DNA of 64,000 bases from Streptoalloteichus hindustanus (GCF_900129375.1 NZ_FQVN01000001.1:992001-1056000), one strand, 5' to 3'; shown: positions 1-7,994, counted from the stretch's first letter. Notes: generated by a model not told the origin, from the sequence alone. A program made the numbers and translations.

Positions 1-1449
1 CTGGGCATGGTCGCCGCGCTGTGGGCGGCCCTGGTCGGCGCGTTCGTCGCGGCCAGGTACCGGCGCGAGGCGCTCGAGCGGGACGACGACGCGGCCGAGC
101 TGCGCACCGTCTACGAGCTCGAGCTGGAGCGCGAGGTGGCGGCCCGCCGCGAGTACGAGCTGGAGGTCGAGGCCGAGACCCGGCGCCGGCTGGAGGAGGA
201 GGCCAGGGAGGACCTGACGGCGCTGCGCTCGGAGCTGCGCACGCTGCGGGAGAACCTGGAGGCCCTGCTCGGCGGCGAGGTCCTGGTCGAGCGGGTCGCG
301 TTGCGCGCCGAGTCGACCAGGATGCGCTCGCTGTCCGACCAGGCGCGGCTGCTCGCGGTGGGTGAGGACCGGATCGTCGAGGGCGGGGAGCGGCGGGGCC
401 TGCCGGTCGGGAAGTCCGTCGACACCGTCGACGTGGACCCCGAGGAGGTCACGCAGCTCCTCGGGCCGATCCGGGTGGAGTCGGCCGGGCGCAAGGAGCC
501 GCGCCAGCCGGTGCGGGCCGAGGCGAAGCGCCCCCAACCGAAGCAGCCCGAACCGAAGCAGCCCCAGCCGAAGCAGCCGGTGGGCAAGCAGCCGGGGCCG
601 AAGCGCCCGGAGCCGGAGCGGCTCGACCGGCAGCGCCAGCCCGTCCGGCGGGAGCCGGTGCGCCCCGGCCCCACCGTGCGCCGGGAGCCGGCGCAGCCTC
701 CGAAGGGCCAGCCCGGCAAGCCCCAGCCGGTGAAGCCGCCGACGCCCAAGGCGCAGCCGGTCAAGGCGCAGGCGGCGAAGCCGCAGATGCCGAAGCCGAA
801 GCCGGCGGTCAAGGCCACCGAGCCGCGGACCCAGATGCTCAAGGCGGAGGCGGCGCGCACCGAGGTCATCCGGCACGACGCGATCCCGCCCGTGGGCCGC
901 CCCGAGCCCCGGCGCGAGGCCGCGCGGCCGGCCGCCGAGCCGCCCCGCCGGCCGGAGCCGCCGACGCCGGAGGTCGCCAGGGCGGTGGAGCCGGAGGTTC
1001 CCGCCCGTCAGGAGGCGCCAGCGGCGCGGCGGCACCGCGAGAGCGCGCCGGTGGAGCAGCGCACCGAGCTGGTGAGCCCGCCGATGCCGCCCAGGGCGGA
1101 GCCGGCCCGGCCGGTCGTCGAGCCGCACCCGCCGCAGCCGCCGCGTCCGGCCGCTGCCGCCGCCGACGAGCGCACCCGCGTGGTGCCCACGCCGCCGCCC
1201 TCCGGCGGGCGGCGGCACCGCGACGACGACTCCGACGCCGCCGCGCCCACCTGGGGCGTGGTCGGCGGGTGGTCGGAGGAGGACGGCGGCGGCCGCTCCG
1301 ACGCGTCGGCCGGAGCGCACGGCGCGCGGTCCGAGGAGCCCGAGCAGGCGGGCGCGCACGCGTCGGGTCGTTCGGTCACCGAGTTGCTCGCCGCGCACGG
1401 CGGGGCGGGGGAGACCCCGCGCCGGCGGCGTCGGCGGGGCGACGACTGA
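1..1449 (+). CDS. DUF6779-like proline-rich membrane-anchored protein (5' end outside window)
   Basis: The frame is already open at base 1 and the first ATG, at 7, lies inside a hydrophobic segment (VAALWAALVGAFVAARYRRE), so the gene probably starts upstream. This looks like the last transmembrane helix, followed by a highly charged Glu/Arg segment to about residue 100 that reads as a coiled coil. After it come some 350 residues of low-complexity Pro/Lys/Gln/Arg sequence with repeated PKQP-like units (about residues 175-200). The C-terminus is Arg-rich (RRRRRRGDD). The layout resembles the actinobacterial DUF6779 family, whose function is unknown to me. A membrane-tethered scaffold is possible but is inference. 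It is followed by a bidirectional terminator facing the NuoD-like gene. Confidence 0.65.
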   Translation: MGMVAALWAALVGAFVAARYRREALERDDDAAELRTVYELELEREVAARREYELEVEAETRRRLEEEAREDLTALRSELRTLRENLEALLGGEVLVERVALRAESTRMRSLSDQARLLAVGEDRIVEGGERRGLPVGKSVDTVDVDPEEVTQLLGPIRVESAGRKEPRQPVRAEAKRPQPKQPEPKQPQPKQPVGKQPGPKRPEPERLDRQRQPVRREPVRPGPTVRREPAQPPKGQPGKPQPVKPPTPKAQPVKAQAAKPQMPKPKPAVKATEPRTQMLKAEAARTEVIRHDAIPPVGRPEPRREAARPAAEPPRRPEPPTPEVARAVEPEVPARQEAPAARRHRESAPVEQRTELVSPPMPPRAEPARPVVEPHPPQPPRPAAAAADERTRVVPTPPPSGGRRHRDDDSDAAAPTWGVVGGWSEEDGGGRSDASAGAHGARSEEPEQAGAHASGRSVTELLAAHGGAGETPRRRRRRGDD

Positions 1450-1496
1450 ACCCGACGACGGCCGACGCCCAGCCGTCGGGGCCGGGGAACTGACGA

Positions 1497-1534
1497 AAGG
1501 GGCCGCTGTCACCTGCGGGTGGCAGCGGCCCCTT
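1497..1534. terminator. Bidirectional intrinsic terminator
   Basis: Two 17-nt arms (1497-1513 and 1518-1534) pair with one mismatch around a 4-nt loop. The arms start AAGGGG and end CCCCTT, so each direction gives a GC stem with a short A or T flank. It lies between two convergent genes and can serve both. Confidence 0.75.
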
Positions 1535-1552
1535 CTCGTCGGATCTGCTCGT

Positions 1553-1578
1553 CGGGTCTACTTGGCGGGTCTACTTGT
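1553..1578. repeat. 13-bp tandem duplication at the NuoD-like stop codon
   Basis: CGGGTCTACTTGG (1553-1565) is followed directly by CGGGTCTACTTGT (1566-1578). The minus-strand TAG stop of the NuoD-like gene (1571-1573) lies in the second unit, so a second TAG is present 13 bp further on. Confidence 0.8.
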
Positions 1579-2734
1579 CGATGTCGCCGACGACGAGGGC
1601 GAACGACCCGAGCACGGCCGGCAGGTCGGCCACCGGCGTTCCTGGCAGCAGCCGGGCCAGCGCCTGGACGTTGTTGAACGACGGGGTCCGCAGCTTCAGC
1701 CGCCACGGCGTCTTCTCGCCCCGCGAGGACAGGTGCACGCCGGAGATGCCCAGCGGAGCCTCGACCCACGTGTAGACCGAGCCCTCGGGTGCCTTGACCG
1801 CCTTGGGCAGCCGGACGTTGACCGGGCCGGCCGGCAGGCGGTCGAGGCACTCCCGCGCCAGCCGGACCGACTGCTCGACCTCGCCGATCAGGCAGCGGAC
1901 CCTGGCCAGGGCGTCGCCGGCGGTGTCGAGAACCGGGCGCACGGGCAGTTCGCCGTAGGCCAGGCCGGGGTCGTCGCGCCGCAGGTCCAGGTCGAGCCCG
2001 CTCGCCCTGGCGGCCGGGCCGGTCACCCCGAGGTCGAGCGCGTCCTCCCGGCTCAGCACGCCCACCCCCGCGTGCCGGGCCCGGAAGGACTCGTCGGCCA
2101 CGGTCGCCGCCACGACCGCGGCCAGCGCATCCTCCACAGTGGACAGCGCGCGGCGCGTGTCGTCCGTCCAGCCGGCGGGCACGTCCTCGCGGAGCCCGCC
2201 GATCCGGCTGGCCATGAAGTGGATCCGCCCACCGGAGGCCGCCTCCAGCACGCCCTGCACGGCCTCGCGGCCGCGCTGGGCGGCCACCGTGCCGGCGGTC
2301 GGCTCGCCCACCAGCGCCCTGGTGAGCGGGGCCAGGAAGACCAGGTGCGCCAACACCCGGTTCAGCTCGCAGAGCAGGGTGCGCAGCCACACGGCGCGGG
2401 GCGGCACGTCCATGCCGGTCATCCGCTCGACGGCGGTCGCCACGGCCACCTCGTTGCAGAACGCGGCCAGCCAGTCGTGCCGGTTGGCCAGCGTGAGGAC
2501 CTGGCGGTAGTCCCGCACCTCGAACAGCTTCTCCGCGCCCCGGTGCAGGTGGCCGACGAGGGGTTCGGCGGTGGCCACCAGCGGCCGCTCGTCCGGTCCG
2601 TCCAGGGTCAGCCGCAGCCGGTAGGCGCCGTGGGCCGAGGGGTGCAGCGGCCCGAGGTCGATCACCCGGTCCACCCCGAGGTACGCGGCTCCCGCGCCGA
2701 CGCCGACGGTCTCCTGCCTGGTCACGGTGGCCAT
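1571..2734 (-). CDS. NuoD-like (NADH-quinone oxidoreductase 49-kDa subunit) paralogue
   Basis: The 387-residue product belongs to the NuoD/NDUFS2 family, whose standard members form the quinone site of complex I. Visible motifs are HPSAHG (residues 31-36), HLHRGAEKL (62-70), the NE pair of FCNE (92-95) and a terminal GDIDK like the GEVDR end of NuoD. It is shorter than usual actinobacterial NuoD (about 430-440 aa). No other nuo genes lie nearby, so it is probably not the core subunit. Counting from the conserved HRG arginine (R65, equivalent to human mature R85), position 88 is Trp where NDUFS2 has the quinone-ligating Tyr108. ATG at 2734 is chosen because homology starts there; the frame is open further upstream but reads as shadow of the methyltransferase gene. 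The MidA-like methyltransferase is immediately upstream on the same strand. Confidence 0.85.
   Translation of the reverse strand: MATVTRQETVGVGAGAAYLGVDRVIDLGPLHPSAHGAYRLRLTLDGPDERPLVATAEPLVGHLHRGAEKLFEVRDYRQVLTLANRHDWLAAFCNEVAVATAVERMTGMDVPPRAVWLRTLLCELNRVLAHLVFLAPLTRALVGEPTAGTVAAQRGREAVQGVLEAASGGRIHFMASRIGGLREDVPAGWTDDTRRALSTVEDALAAVVAATVADESFRARHAGVGVLSREDALDLGVTGPAARASGLDLDLRRDDPGLAYGELPVRPVLDTAGDALARVRCLIGEVEQSVRLARECLDRLPAGPVNVRLPKAVKAPEGSVYTWVEAPLGISGVHLSSRGEKTPWRLKLRTPSFNNVQALARLLPGTPVADLPAVLGSFALVVGDIDK
2133..2143. repeat. Recurrent 11-bp palindrome TCCACWGTGGA (one of five)
   Basis: TCCACAGTGGA lies inside the NuoD-like gene. Further exact copies of TCCAC(A/T)GTGGA are at 3459-3469, 37337-37347, 44251-44261 and 50704-50714, all inside coding genes. 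Base composition predicts about 0.01-0.02 copies of this degenerate 11-mer in 64 kb. Confidence 0.85.
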
Positions 2735-2808
2735 GCTCGCACGCGTCGCGCGCGGGCCGCCGACCACGGGGGCGCCTGTCGGGGTCCTACCGTGCCGGCC
2801 GCTTCGCC

Positions 2809-2840
2809 CGGTCGCCGTCTCGTCCGGTCGCCGTCTCGTC
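2809..2840. repeat. 16-bp perfect tandem duplication
   Basis: CGGTCGCCGTCTCGTC occurs at 2809-2824 and again at 2825-2840. It lies in the 118-bp gap between the methyltransferase and NuoD-like genes, so it sits in the leader of the NuoD-like gene. Confidence 0.85.
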
Positions 2841-2852
2841 CGGCGACGTGGA

Positions 2853-3875
2853 TCAGGGATGCCAGGGTGGGAGGCCGGGCAGCAGCTCCTCGGCCCCGGC
2901 TCCGGCCGTGGTCTGGAGCAGCCAGCCGAACCGGCCCAGTCCGGTGGCGTCCCGCAGCTCCGCGACGCGGCCGGCGCGCGCGGTCGCGGAGAGCCACGCG
3001 GTGGGGTTCGACACCGCCAGCGCCGCCGGCGGCGGTGTCTCGTCGAGCCCCAGGGCGGCGAGCGCGTCGCGTTGGCCGACCAGCGCGCTGCTCGTCGCGC
3101 CGGCCGCCGCGCCCGCGGCGGCGCAGGCGTCCATGGCGACGTGGGCGGTGATGTCGCAGGTTCCGTCGGGAACGGGGCGGACGAGCTGGCCGCCGCGGTA
3201 GGCCGCGAGCGTTCCGGCGCGGTGTCGGCCGGCCAGGCGGTCCGCCTTCCGGTGTCCGTAGTCGACGGCCAGGGCCGCCCCTGCCCGGACCCGGCGGACC
3301 GTGTCCGCCCACGCGAGGTCGCGCTCGACCCCGGCCTCGGCGCGCTCGCCCTCGGCGCGCGTCGGCCACCAGCGCTCCAGCCACGCGCGGTGCCGCTCGG
3401 ACACCGGTTCGCCGATTCCTTCCCCGCCAAGGGAATCCACGGCGACGTGCACAATTTGTCCACAGTGGACGGTGGTGACCGGGCACGGCACGGCGTCCAG
3501 CCACTCGTGGCCAACCAGGAGGCCAGTCACCTCTTCAGGTGGTTCCCCGCGCCACGTGACCGCCGGGTTCCCCTTGTCGGGCGGGCGGATTTCCACGGCG
3601 ACGACCCGCAACCGCCGGCGGAGGGCGGCCGGCGCGCGTTCGGCGACCGCGGTCGCGAGCTCCCCACCGCCGGCGCCGACGTCCACGAAATCCAGCCGGG
3701 ACGGGCGGTCCAGACCGGCGTCGACCCGGTCGAGCAGGGCTAGCACGGCCTCGGCGAACTCGGGCCCGACCAGCGGCGCGGTGCGGAAGTGCGCCGCCGG
3801 GCGCTCCCCGCGACCGAAGAACCCGTCCGGGCCGTAGAGCGCGTCCTGCCACGCGTCCCGCCAGTTCCGTCTCAC
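2853..3875 (-). CDS. MidA/NDUFAF7-like SAM-dependent methyltransferase (COG1565)
   Basis: The 340-residue product has the layout of the MidA/NDUFAF7 family: an N-terminal ALYGPDGFF and HFRTAP segment (about residues 12-34), SAM-binding motif I VDVGAGGGE (64-72), a following acidic strand VAVEI, and VGHEWLDAVP as in the NE(L/A)LDA(L/V)P motif of the family. NDUFAF7 dimethylates Arg85 of NDUFS2 during complex I assembly, and the gene downstream here encodes a NuoD/NDUFS2 paralogue that keeps this arginine. That partnership is inference from neighbourhood. GTG at 3875 is chosen because TACCGT lies six bases upstream, as in a leaderless promoter; the frame is open back to 3968 but that segment reads as low-quality sequence. 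Confidence 0.82.
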   Translation of the reverse strand: MRRNWRDAWQDALYGPDGFFGRGERPAAHFRTAPLVGPEFAEAVLALLDRVDAGLDRPSRLDFVDVGAGGGELATAVAERAPAALRRRLRVVAVEIRPPDKGNPAVTWRGEPPEEVTGLLVGHEWLDAVPCPVTTVHCGQIVHVAVDSLGGEGIGEPVSERHRAWLERWWPTRAEGERAEAGVERDLAWADTVRRVRAGAALAVDYGHRKADRLAGRHRAGTLAAYRGGQLVRPVPDGTCDITAHVAMDACAAAGAAAGATSSALVGQRDALAALGLDETPPPAALAVSNPTAWLSATARAGRVAELRDATGLGRFGWLLQTTAGAGAEELLPGLPPWHP

Positions 3876-3994
3876 CCGACGACGGTACGGAACCGCGCCC
3901 CCGCGCGGCGCCCGCCCGCGCCCGTCGCGCCGGTTCCGGGTGGTGGCCAGGGAATCCGGGCCGCCCACCGGGCCACGTAGGGTGCTTGTCCGTG
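3873..3994. promoter_or_regulatory. Divergent leaderless promoters for methyltransferase and PrsW genes
   Basis: On the minus strand TACCGT precedes the GTG at 3875 by 6 nt. On the plus strand TAGGGT (3978-3983) precedes the GTG at 3992 by 8 nt. No Shine-Dalgarno sequence is visible before either start. The TANNNT-6/8-start layout is that of leaderless actinobacterial mRNAs. Confidence 0.5.
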
Positions 3995-5179
3995 ATCAAC
4001 GCAGCCCCGTCGAACCCGCCCGACAGGTTGGTCCGCCGATCCCGGCGGCGGACAGTCGTGCTGCTCCCCGTCGCCGGCCTGATCGCCCTGGGCGTGTGCG
4101 GACTGGTGCTGCTCGGCGTAGCCACCGACCGGGTCGGACTGGCGGCGGTGCTCGTGGGCGCCGCGGCGGCGGCGCTGCCGGTGGGGCCGGTGGTGGGCAC
4201 GTTCCTGTGGATCGACCGGTGGGAGCCGGAGCCGCCCAGGCTGATGCTCCTGGCCTTCCTGTGGGGCGCCTGCGTCGCCACGATCACCTCGTTGCTGCTC
4301 AACGACAGCGCCCAGGTGCTCGCCGACGCCGTGCTCGGCGCGGACGGGGGCGACACGGTCAAGGCGGTGATCGCCGCGCCGTTCGTCGAGGAGGCCACGA
4401 AGGGCGTCTTCGTGGTCGCGTTGCTGTGGAAGTGGCGCCAGGAGTTCGACGGCCTGGTGGACGGCGTCGTCTACGCGGGGCTGACCGCGGCCGGGTTCGC
4501 CTTCACCGAGAACATCTTCTACTTCGGGCGCGCCTTCTCCGAGGGCGGGTTCGGCGGCATGAGCCAGGGCGTGGTCGCGGTGTTCGTCCTGCGCGGCGTG
4601 CTCGCCCCGTTCGCCCACCCGTTGTTCACGGTGATGACCGGCCTGGGGGTCGGGGTGGCCGCCGCCGCGCGGAGCCGGAGCGCGCGCTGGCTCGCGCCGC
4701 TGGTCGGCTACCTCGTCGCCGTGGTGCTGCACGCGTTGTGGAACGGCTCGGCCACGCTCGGCAGCGGCGCGGTGTTCATCAACTTCTACTTCCTGGTCAT
4801 GGTGCCGATCTTCGGCGGCACCGCCGCGCTGGTGGTCTGGCAGCGCCGGCGCGAGCAGCGGATCCTGGCCGCGCAGTTGCCGGGCTTCGCGGAACTGGGC
4901 TGGATTCCCGGCAGCGAGGTCGAGCTGCTCGGCAGCCTGCCCGGCCGTCGGGCCTGGCGTCGCGCGGTGCGGCGACGCGGCGGGGACGTCGCGGCCAAGG
5001 CGGTCGCCACTTACCAGGCCACGGCGACGGAACTCGCGTTTTTGCGACATCGCGTCTCCCGGGGCACCACCGGAGTGGAGGCCGACCAGCGGCAGGAGGA
5101 GCTGCTCGCCGCGCTGCGCGAGGCGAGGGCGGTCGTGGTCGCCAGCACACCGGCCAGCCGTGGCCGGGCGACCGCCTAG
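3992..5179 (+). CDS. PrsW-family intramembrane protease
   Basis: The 395-residue polytopic membrane protein carries the PrsW signatures: FVEEATKG (about residue 130), FAFTENIFYF (about 170) and VVLHALWNGS (about 247). The conserved glutamates and histidine in these motifs form the proposed active site of this family, whose founder PrsW cleaves an anti-sigma factor in Bacillus. Eight or so hydrophobic helices are visible, followed by a cytoplasmic tail of about 115 residues rich in Arg and Ala. GTG 3992 is preferred over TTG 3986 because TAGGGT lies 8 nt before it. The substrate is unknown. It is transcribed divergently from the methyltransferase gene. Confidence 0.85.
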   Translation: MINAAPSNPPDRLVRRSRRRTVVLLPVAGLIALGVCGLVLLGVATDRVGLAAVLVGAAAAALPVGPVVGTFLWIDRWEPEPPRLMLLAFLWGACVATITSLLLNDSAQVLADAVLGADGGDTVKAVIAAPFVEEATKGVFVVALLWKWRQEFDGLVDGVVYAGLTAAGFAFTENIFYFGRAFSEGGFGGMSQGVVAVFVLRGVLAPFAHPLFTVMTGLGVGVAAAARSRSARWLAPLVGYLVAVVLHALWNGSATLGSGAVFINFYFLVMVPIFGGTAALVVWQRRREQRILAAQLPGFAELGWIPGSEVELLGSLPGRRAWRRAVRRRGGDVAAKAVATYQATATELAFLRHRVSRGTTGVEADQRQEELLAALREARAVVVASTPASRGRATA

Positions 5180-5215
5180 CGCGTCGCGCCCGGCCAGTCC
5201 GGTCGCCCGTCGCGC

Positions 5216-5290
5216 ACCGCTCCGCACCGCACCGCACCGCACCGCACCGCTCCGCACCGCTCCGCTCCGCACCGCTCCGCTCCGCACCGC
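5216..5290. repeat. Pentanucleotide tandem array, 15 units of WCCGC
   Basis: Fifteen consecutive 5-bp units are either ACCGC or TCCGC, in the order ATAAAAATATTATTA for the first base. The array lies in the gap between the PrsW gene and the Rossmann/DUF2520 gene. Translation in any frame gives only simple-sequence peptide, so it is not coding. Confidence 0.95.
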
Positions 5291-5503
5291 TCGGCGGCGA
5301 TCGACCGCCCGACCGTGTGCCCTGGTCGGCGGCCCGTTCGCACCCGGTCGGACGGTGGGGCGCCGAGTGGTCGCACCGGGCCGCCCCACCGGGTGAAGCT
5401 CATCACCAGAAGACGTGTGCGCCCACCCGCGCCGGTTACTCTCGCGCCGCCGTCCGGTACCCGCGGCAGGCGCGGGACTGGAACTGCACGGAGGAGCGAA
5501 CGC

Positions 5504-6403
5504 ATGACCAGGCCGGCCCGCCTCGCGGTGGGCGTCGTCTCGGCGGGCCGCGTCGGCGCGGTGCTGGGCGCCGCTCTCGCCCGCGTCGGGCACGTCGTGG
5601 TCGCCGCCTCCGGGGTCTCCCGGGACTCCGTGCGCCGCGCCGAGGACCTGCTGCCGGACGTGCCGCTGCTGCCGCCGGACGAGGTCGTCGCGCGTTCCGA
5701 CCTGGTGCTGCTCGCCATCCCCGACGACGTGCTGCCCGGCACGGTGCGCGGCCTGGCCGCCGCCGGCGCCTTCAGGGCCGGCCAGATCGTCGTGCACACC
5801 TCCGGCTCCCACGGCGTCGACGTGCTCGCGCCCGCCGCCGAGCAGGGCGCGCTCGCGTTGGCCCTGCACCCCGTGATGACCTTCACCGGGCGCTCCGAGG
5901 ACCTCGACCGGCTGGCCGCCTGCTGCTTCGGGGTCACCGCGTCGCCGGACGACGACGTCGCGTGGAACGTCGGCGAGGCGCTGGTCGTGGAGATGGGCGC
6001 GGAGCCGGTGCGCGTGCCGGAGGCGGCCCGCCCGCTCTACCACGCGGCCCTGGCGCACGGCGCCAACCACCTGATCACGCTGGTGGCCGACGCCGCCGAC
6101 CTGCTCCGCCGCGCCGGGGTGGACAATGCCGAACGGCTGCTCGGCCCGCTGCTGTCCGCGGCGCTCGACAACGTGTTGCGGCACGCGGACCGCGCGTTGA
6201 CCGGGCCCGTCGCCCGTGGCGACGTCGGCACCCTGCGCAGGCACCTGGCCGTCCTGGGCTCCGCCGCGCCCGACTCCGTGCCCGCCTACCGGGCGCTGGC
6301 CCGGCGCACCGCGGAGCGCGCCGAGGCCGCCGGGGTGCTCCGCGCCGACGCCGCCCCCGAGGTCAGGGCGGCGTTGCGAGACGAACACGGCGAACAGGGA
6401 TAG
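5504..6403 (+). CDS. Rossmann-like and DUF2520 domain protein
   Basis: The 299-residue product begins with a Rossmann fold (VGVVSAGRVGAVLGAALARVGH, about residues 9-30, with a GxGxxG-like turn) and ends with an all-helical DUF2520 domain with HGANHLITLVADA (about 185-197). The family resembles NADP-dependent ketopantoate reductases or pyrroline-carboxylate reductases. The equivalent M. tuberculosis gene (Rv3603c) also lies directly before panC. A role in pantothenate synthesis is therefore suspected but not shown. ATG 5504 follows a GGAGGA ribosome site at about 5490, which rules out the longer upstream frame. It is separated from panC by 9 bp, so both probably share a transcript. Confidence 0.85.
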   Translation: MTRPARLAVGVVSAGRVGAVLGAALARVGHVVVAASGVSRDSVRRAEDLLPDVPLLPPDEVVARSDLVLLAIPDDVLPGTVRGLAAAGAFRAGQIVVHTSGSHGVDVLAPAAEQGALALALHPVMTFTGRSEDLDRLAACCFGVTASPDDDVAWNVGEALVVEMGAEPVRVPEAARPLYHAALAHGANHLITLVADAADLLRRAGVDNAERLLGPLLSAALDNVLRHADRALTGPVARGDVGTLRRHLAVLGSAAPDSVPAYRALARRTAERAEAAGVLRADAAPEVRAALRDEHGEQG

Positions 6404-6412
6404 GACAGCGAG

Positions 6413-7399
6413 ATGACGCCGAACAGGCCCGGCACCGGTTACACCCCGGGTGAGCTGACGGTGCACCACGACCCGGCCGAGCTGGGTCGGGTCACCCGGG
6501 CGCTGCGCACGGTCGGCCGGCGGATCGTGCTGGTGCCGACCATGGGCGCGCTGCACGAGGGGCACCGCGAGCTGGTCCGGCGGGCGCGGCGCATCCCGAA
6601 CGCCGTCGTCGTGGTCTCGGTCTTCGTCAACCCGCTGCAGTTCGGCCCGAGCGAGGACTTCGACCGGTACCCGCGCACGCTGGACGCCGACGTCGAGGCC
6701 TGCCGGGCCGAGGGCGCCGAGCTGGTGTTCGCGCCGTCCGCCGCCGCCATGTACCCGGAGGGCATGCGGACCACCGTGCGGCCCGGCCCGGTGGGTGAGG
6801 AGCTGGAGGGCGCGTCCCGGCCCGGGTTCTTCACCGGGGTGCTCACCGTGGTGGCCAAGCTGTTCAACGTCGTCCGACCGGACATGGCGTTCTTCGGCGA
6901 GAAGGACTACCAGCAGCTCGTGGTGGTCCGCCAGATGGTCCGCGACCTGGACATGGACGTGCGGGTCGTCGGCATCCCGACCGTGCGGGACGCGGACGGC
7001 CTCGCGCTGTCCTCCCGCAACGCCTACCTCTCGGACCGGGAGCGGGCCAGCGCGCTGGCGCTGTCCGCCGCGCTGTCGGCCGGCGCCCACGCCGGCGCCG
7101 GTGGCGGCGAGGCCGTGCTCGCGGCCGCGCGCGCGGTGCTCGCGGCCGACCCGGCCGTGGCGGTCGACTACCTGGAGCTGCGCGACCTCGACCTCGGCCC
7201 CGCGCCGGCGTCGGGAGAGGCGCGGCTGCTCGTCGCCGCCAGGGTGGGCGCCACCCGGCTGATCGACAACTGCTCGGTGCTGCTCGGCGCCGACGTCGCC
7301 GGGACGCCGGGTGCGACCGACCCGACCGAAACCACGTCGCCGACGGGACTGGCGGGGGACCCCGCGGCGTCGCGCCAGGCGCCGGGCGCCGGCTGCTGA
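6413..7399 (+). CDS. panC: Pantothenate synthetase
   Basis: PanC condenses D-pantoate and beta-alanine using ATP to make pantothenate in the cytoplasm. The 328-residue product has the nucleotidyltransferase motif [10 protein letters not shown] (residues 42-51), the family motif [17 protein letters not shown] (about 160) and the LSSRN loop (about 200). It is slightly longer than usual because of an approximately 25-residue Thr/Pro/Ala-rich tail after ADVAG. It is followed 14 bp later by panD, which supplies its beta-alanine substrate, and then by coaX, which phosphorylates its product. Confidence 0.97.
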   Translation: MTPNRPGTGYTPGELTVHHDPAELGRVTRALRTVGRRIVLVPTMGALHEGHRELVRRARRIPNAVVVVSVFVNPLQFGPSEDFDRYPRTLDADVEACRAEGAELVFAPSAAAMYPEGMRTTVRPGPVGEELEGASRPGFFTGVLTVVAKLFNVVRPDMAFFGEKDYQQLVVVRQMVRDLDMDVRVVGIPTVRDADGLALSSRNAYLSDRERASALALSAALSAGAHAGAGGGEAVLAAARAVLAADPAVAVDYLELRDLDLGPAPASGEARLLVAARVGATRLIDNCSVLLGADVAGTPGATDPTETTSPTGLAGDPAASRQAPGAGC

Positions 7400-7413
7400 G
7401 ACAGGGGGCTGCG

Positions 7414-7899
7414 ATGTTCCGCACCATGTTGAAGTCCAAGATCCACCGGGCCACGGTGACCCAGGCCGACCTGCACTACGTCGGCTCGCTCACCGTGGAC
7501 GAGGACCTGATGGACGCCGCCGACCTGCTGCCGGGCGAGCAGGTCGCCATCGTCGACGTGACCAACGGCGCCCGCCTGGAGACCTACGTCATCCCCGGCG
7601 AGCGGGGCAGCGGCGTGCTGGGCATCAACGGCGCCGCCGCGCACCTGGTGCACCCCGGCGACCTGGTGATCGTCATCAGCTACGGCGTCATGGACGAGCT
7701 GGAGGCCCGCGCCTACCGGCCGAAGGTCGTCTTCGTCGACGCCGACAACCGCGTGGTCGAGCGGGGCAGCGACCCGGGGCACGCCCCGGAGGGCTCGGGG
7801 CTGACCAGCGGCGCCGTCGTGGCCGCCGAGCCGGAGGCGCCGCCGGCCGAGACGGTCGACGCCGCCCGGCTGGACGCCCTGCTGCAGCCGGAGAGCTGA
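7414..7899 (+). CDS. panD: Aspartate 1-decarboxylase proenzyme
   Basis: PanD decarboxylates L-aspartate to beta-alanine using a pyruvoyl cofactor. The protein self-cleaves between Gly24 and Ser25, visible as HYVGSLT, and the new N-terminal serine becomes the pyruvoyl group. K9, also catalytic in the family, is present in MLKSKIH. The 161-residue length exceeds the usual 126-140 by a hydrophilic Pro/Ala/Glu tail of about 35 residues, common in actinobacterial PanD. It lies between panC and coaX in a pantothenate operon. Confidence 0.97.
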   Translation: MFRTMLKSKIHRATVTQADLHYVGSLTVDEDLMDAADLLPGEQVAIVDVTNGARLETYVIPGERGSGVLGINGAAAHLVHPGDLVIVISYGVMDELEARAYRPKVVFVDADNRVVERGSDPGHAPEGSGLTSGAVVAAEPEAPPAETVDAARLDALLQPES

Positions 7900-7900
7900 C

Positions 7901-7937
7901 CGCGGGCCGCCGCCCGCCAGCGGGCGGTGGCCCCGCG
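7901..7937 (+). terminator. Hairpin between panD and coaX
   Basis: The arms 7901-7916 and 7921-7937 pair over about 16 bp with one G-T pair and one bulge around a CCAG loop. It starts two bases after the panD stop. No U-run follows, so it may attenuate or stabilise the panCD mRNA rather than fully terminate. Confidence 0.5.
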
Positions 7938-7994
7938 CTGTCCTCCGCCGGCCGACCGGTCGGTGTGAACCGTTGACGAGTAAGGGGTTTCGGG

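Noticed and set aside
1571-2734. NuoD-like gene as the core complex I subunit
   Set aside because: It is isolated from other nuo genes, is shorter, and has Trp at the quinone tyrosine position.
5216-5290. Pentanucleotide array as a CRISPR
   Set aside because: Units are 5 bp with no spacers, and there are no cas genes in the window.
3872-7090. A 1072-codon open frame on the minus strand opposite PrsW, DUF2520 and panC
   Set aside because: Its product is rich in Gly, Arg, His and Gln with no domain, and it is antisense to clear genes. Long shadow frames are expected at this GC content.
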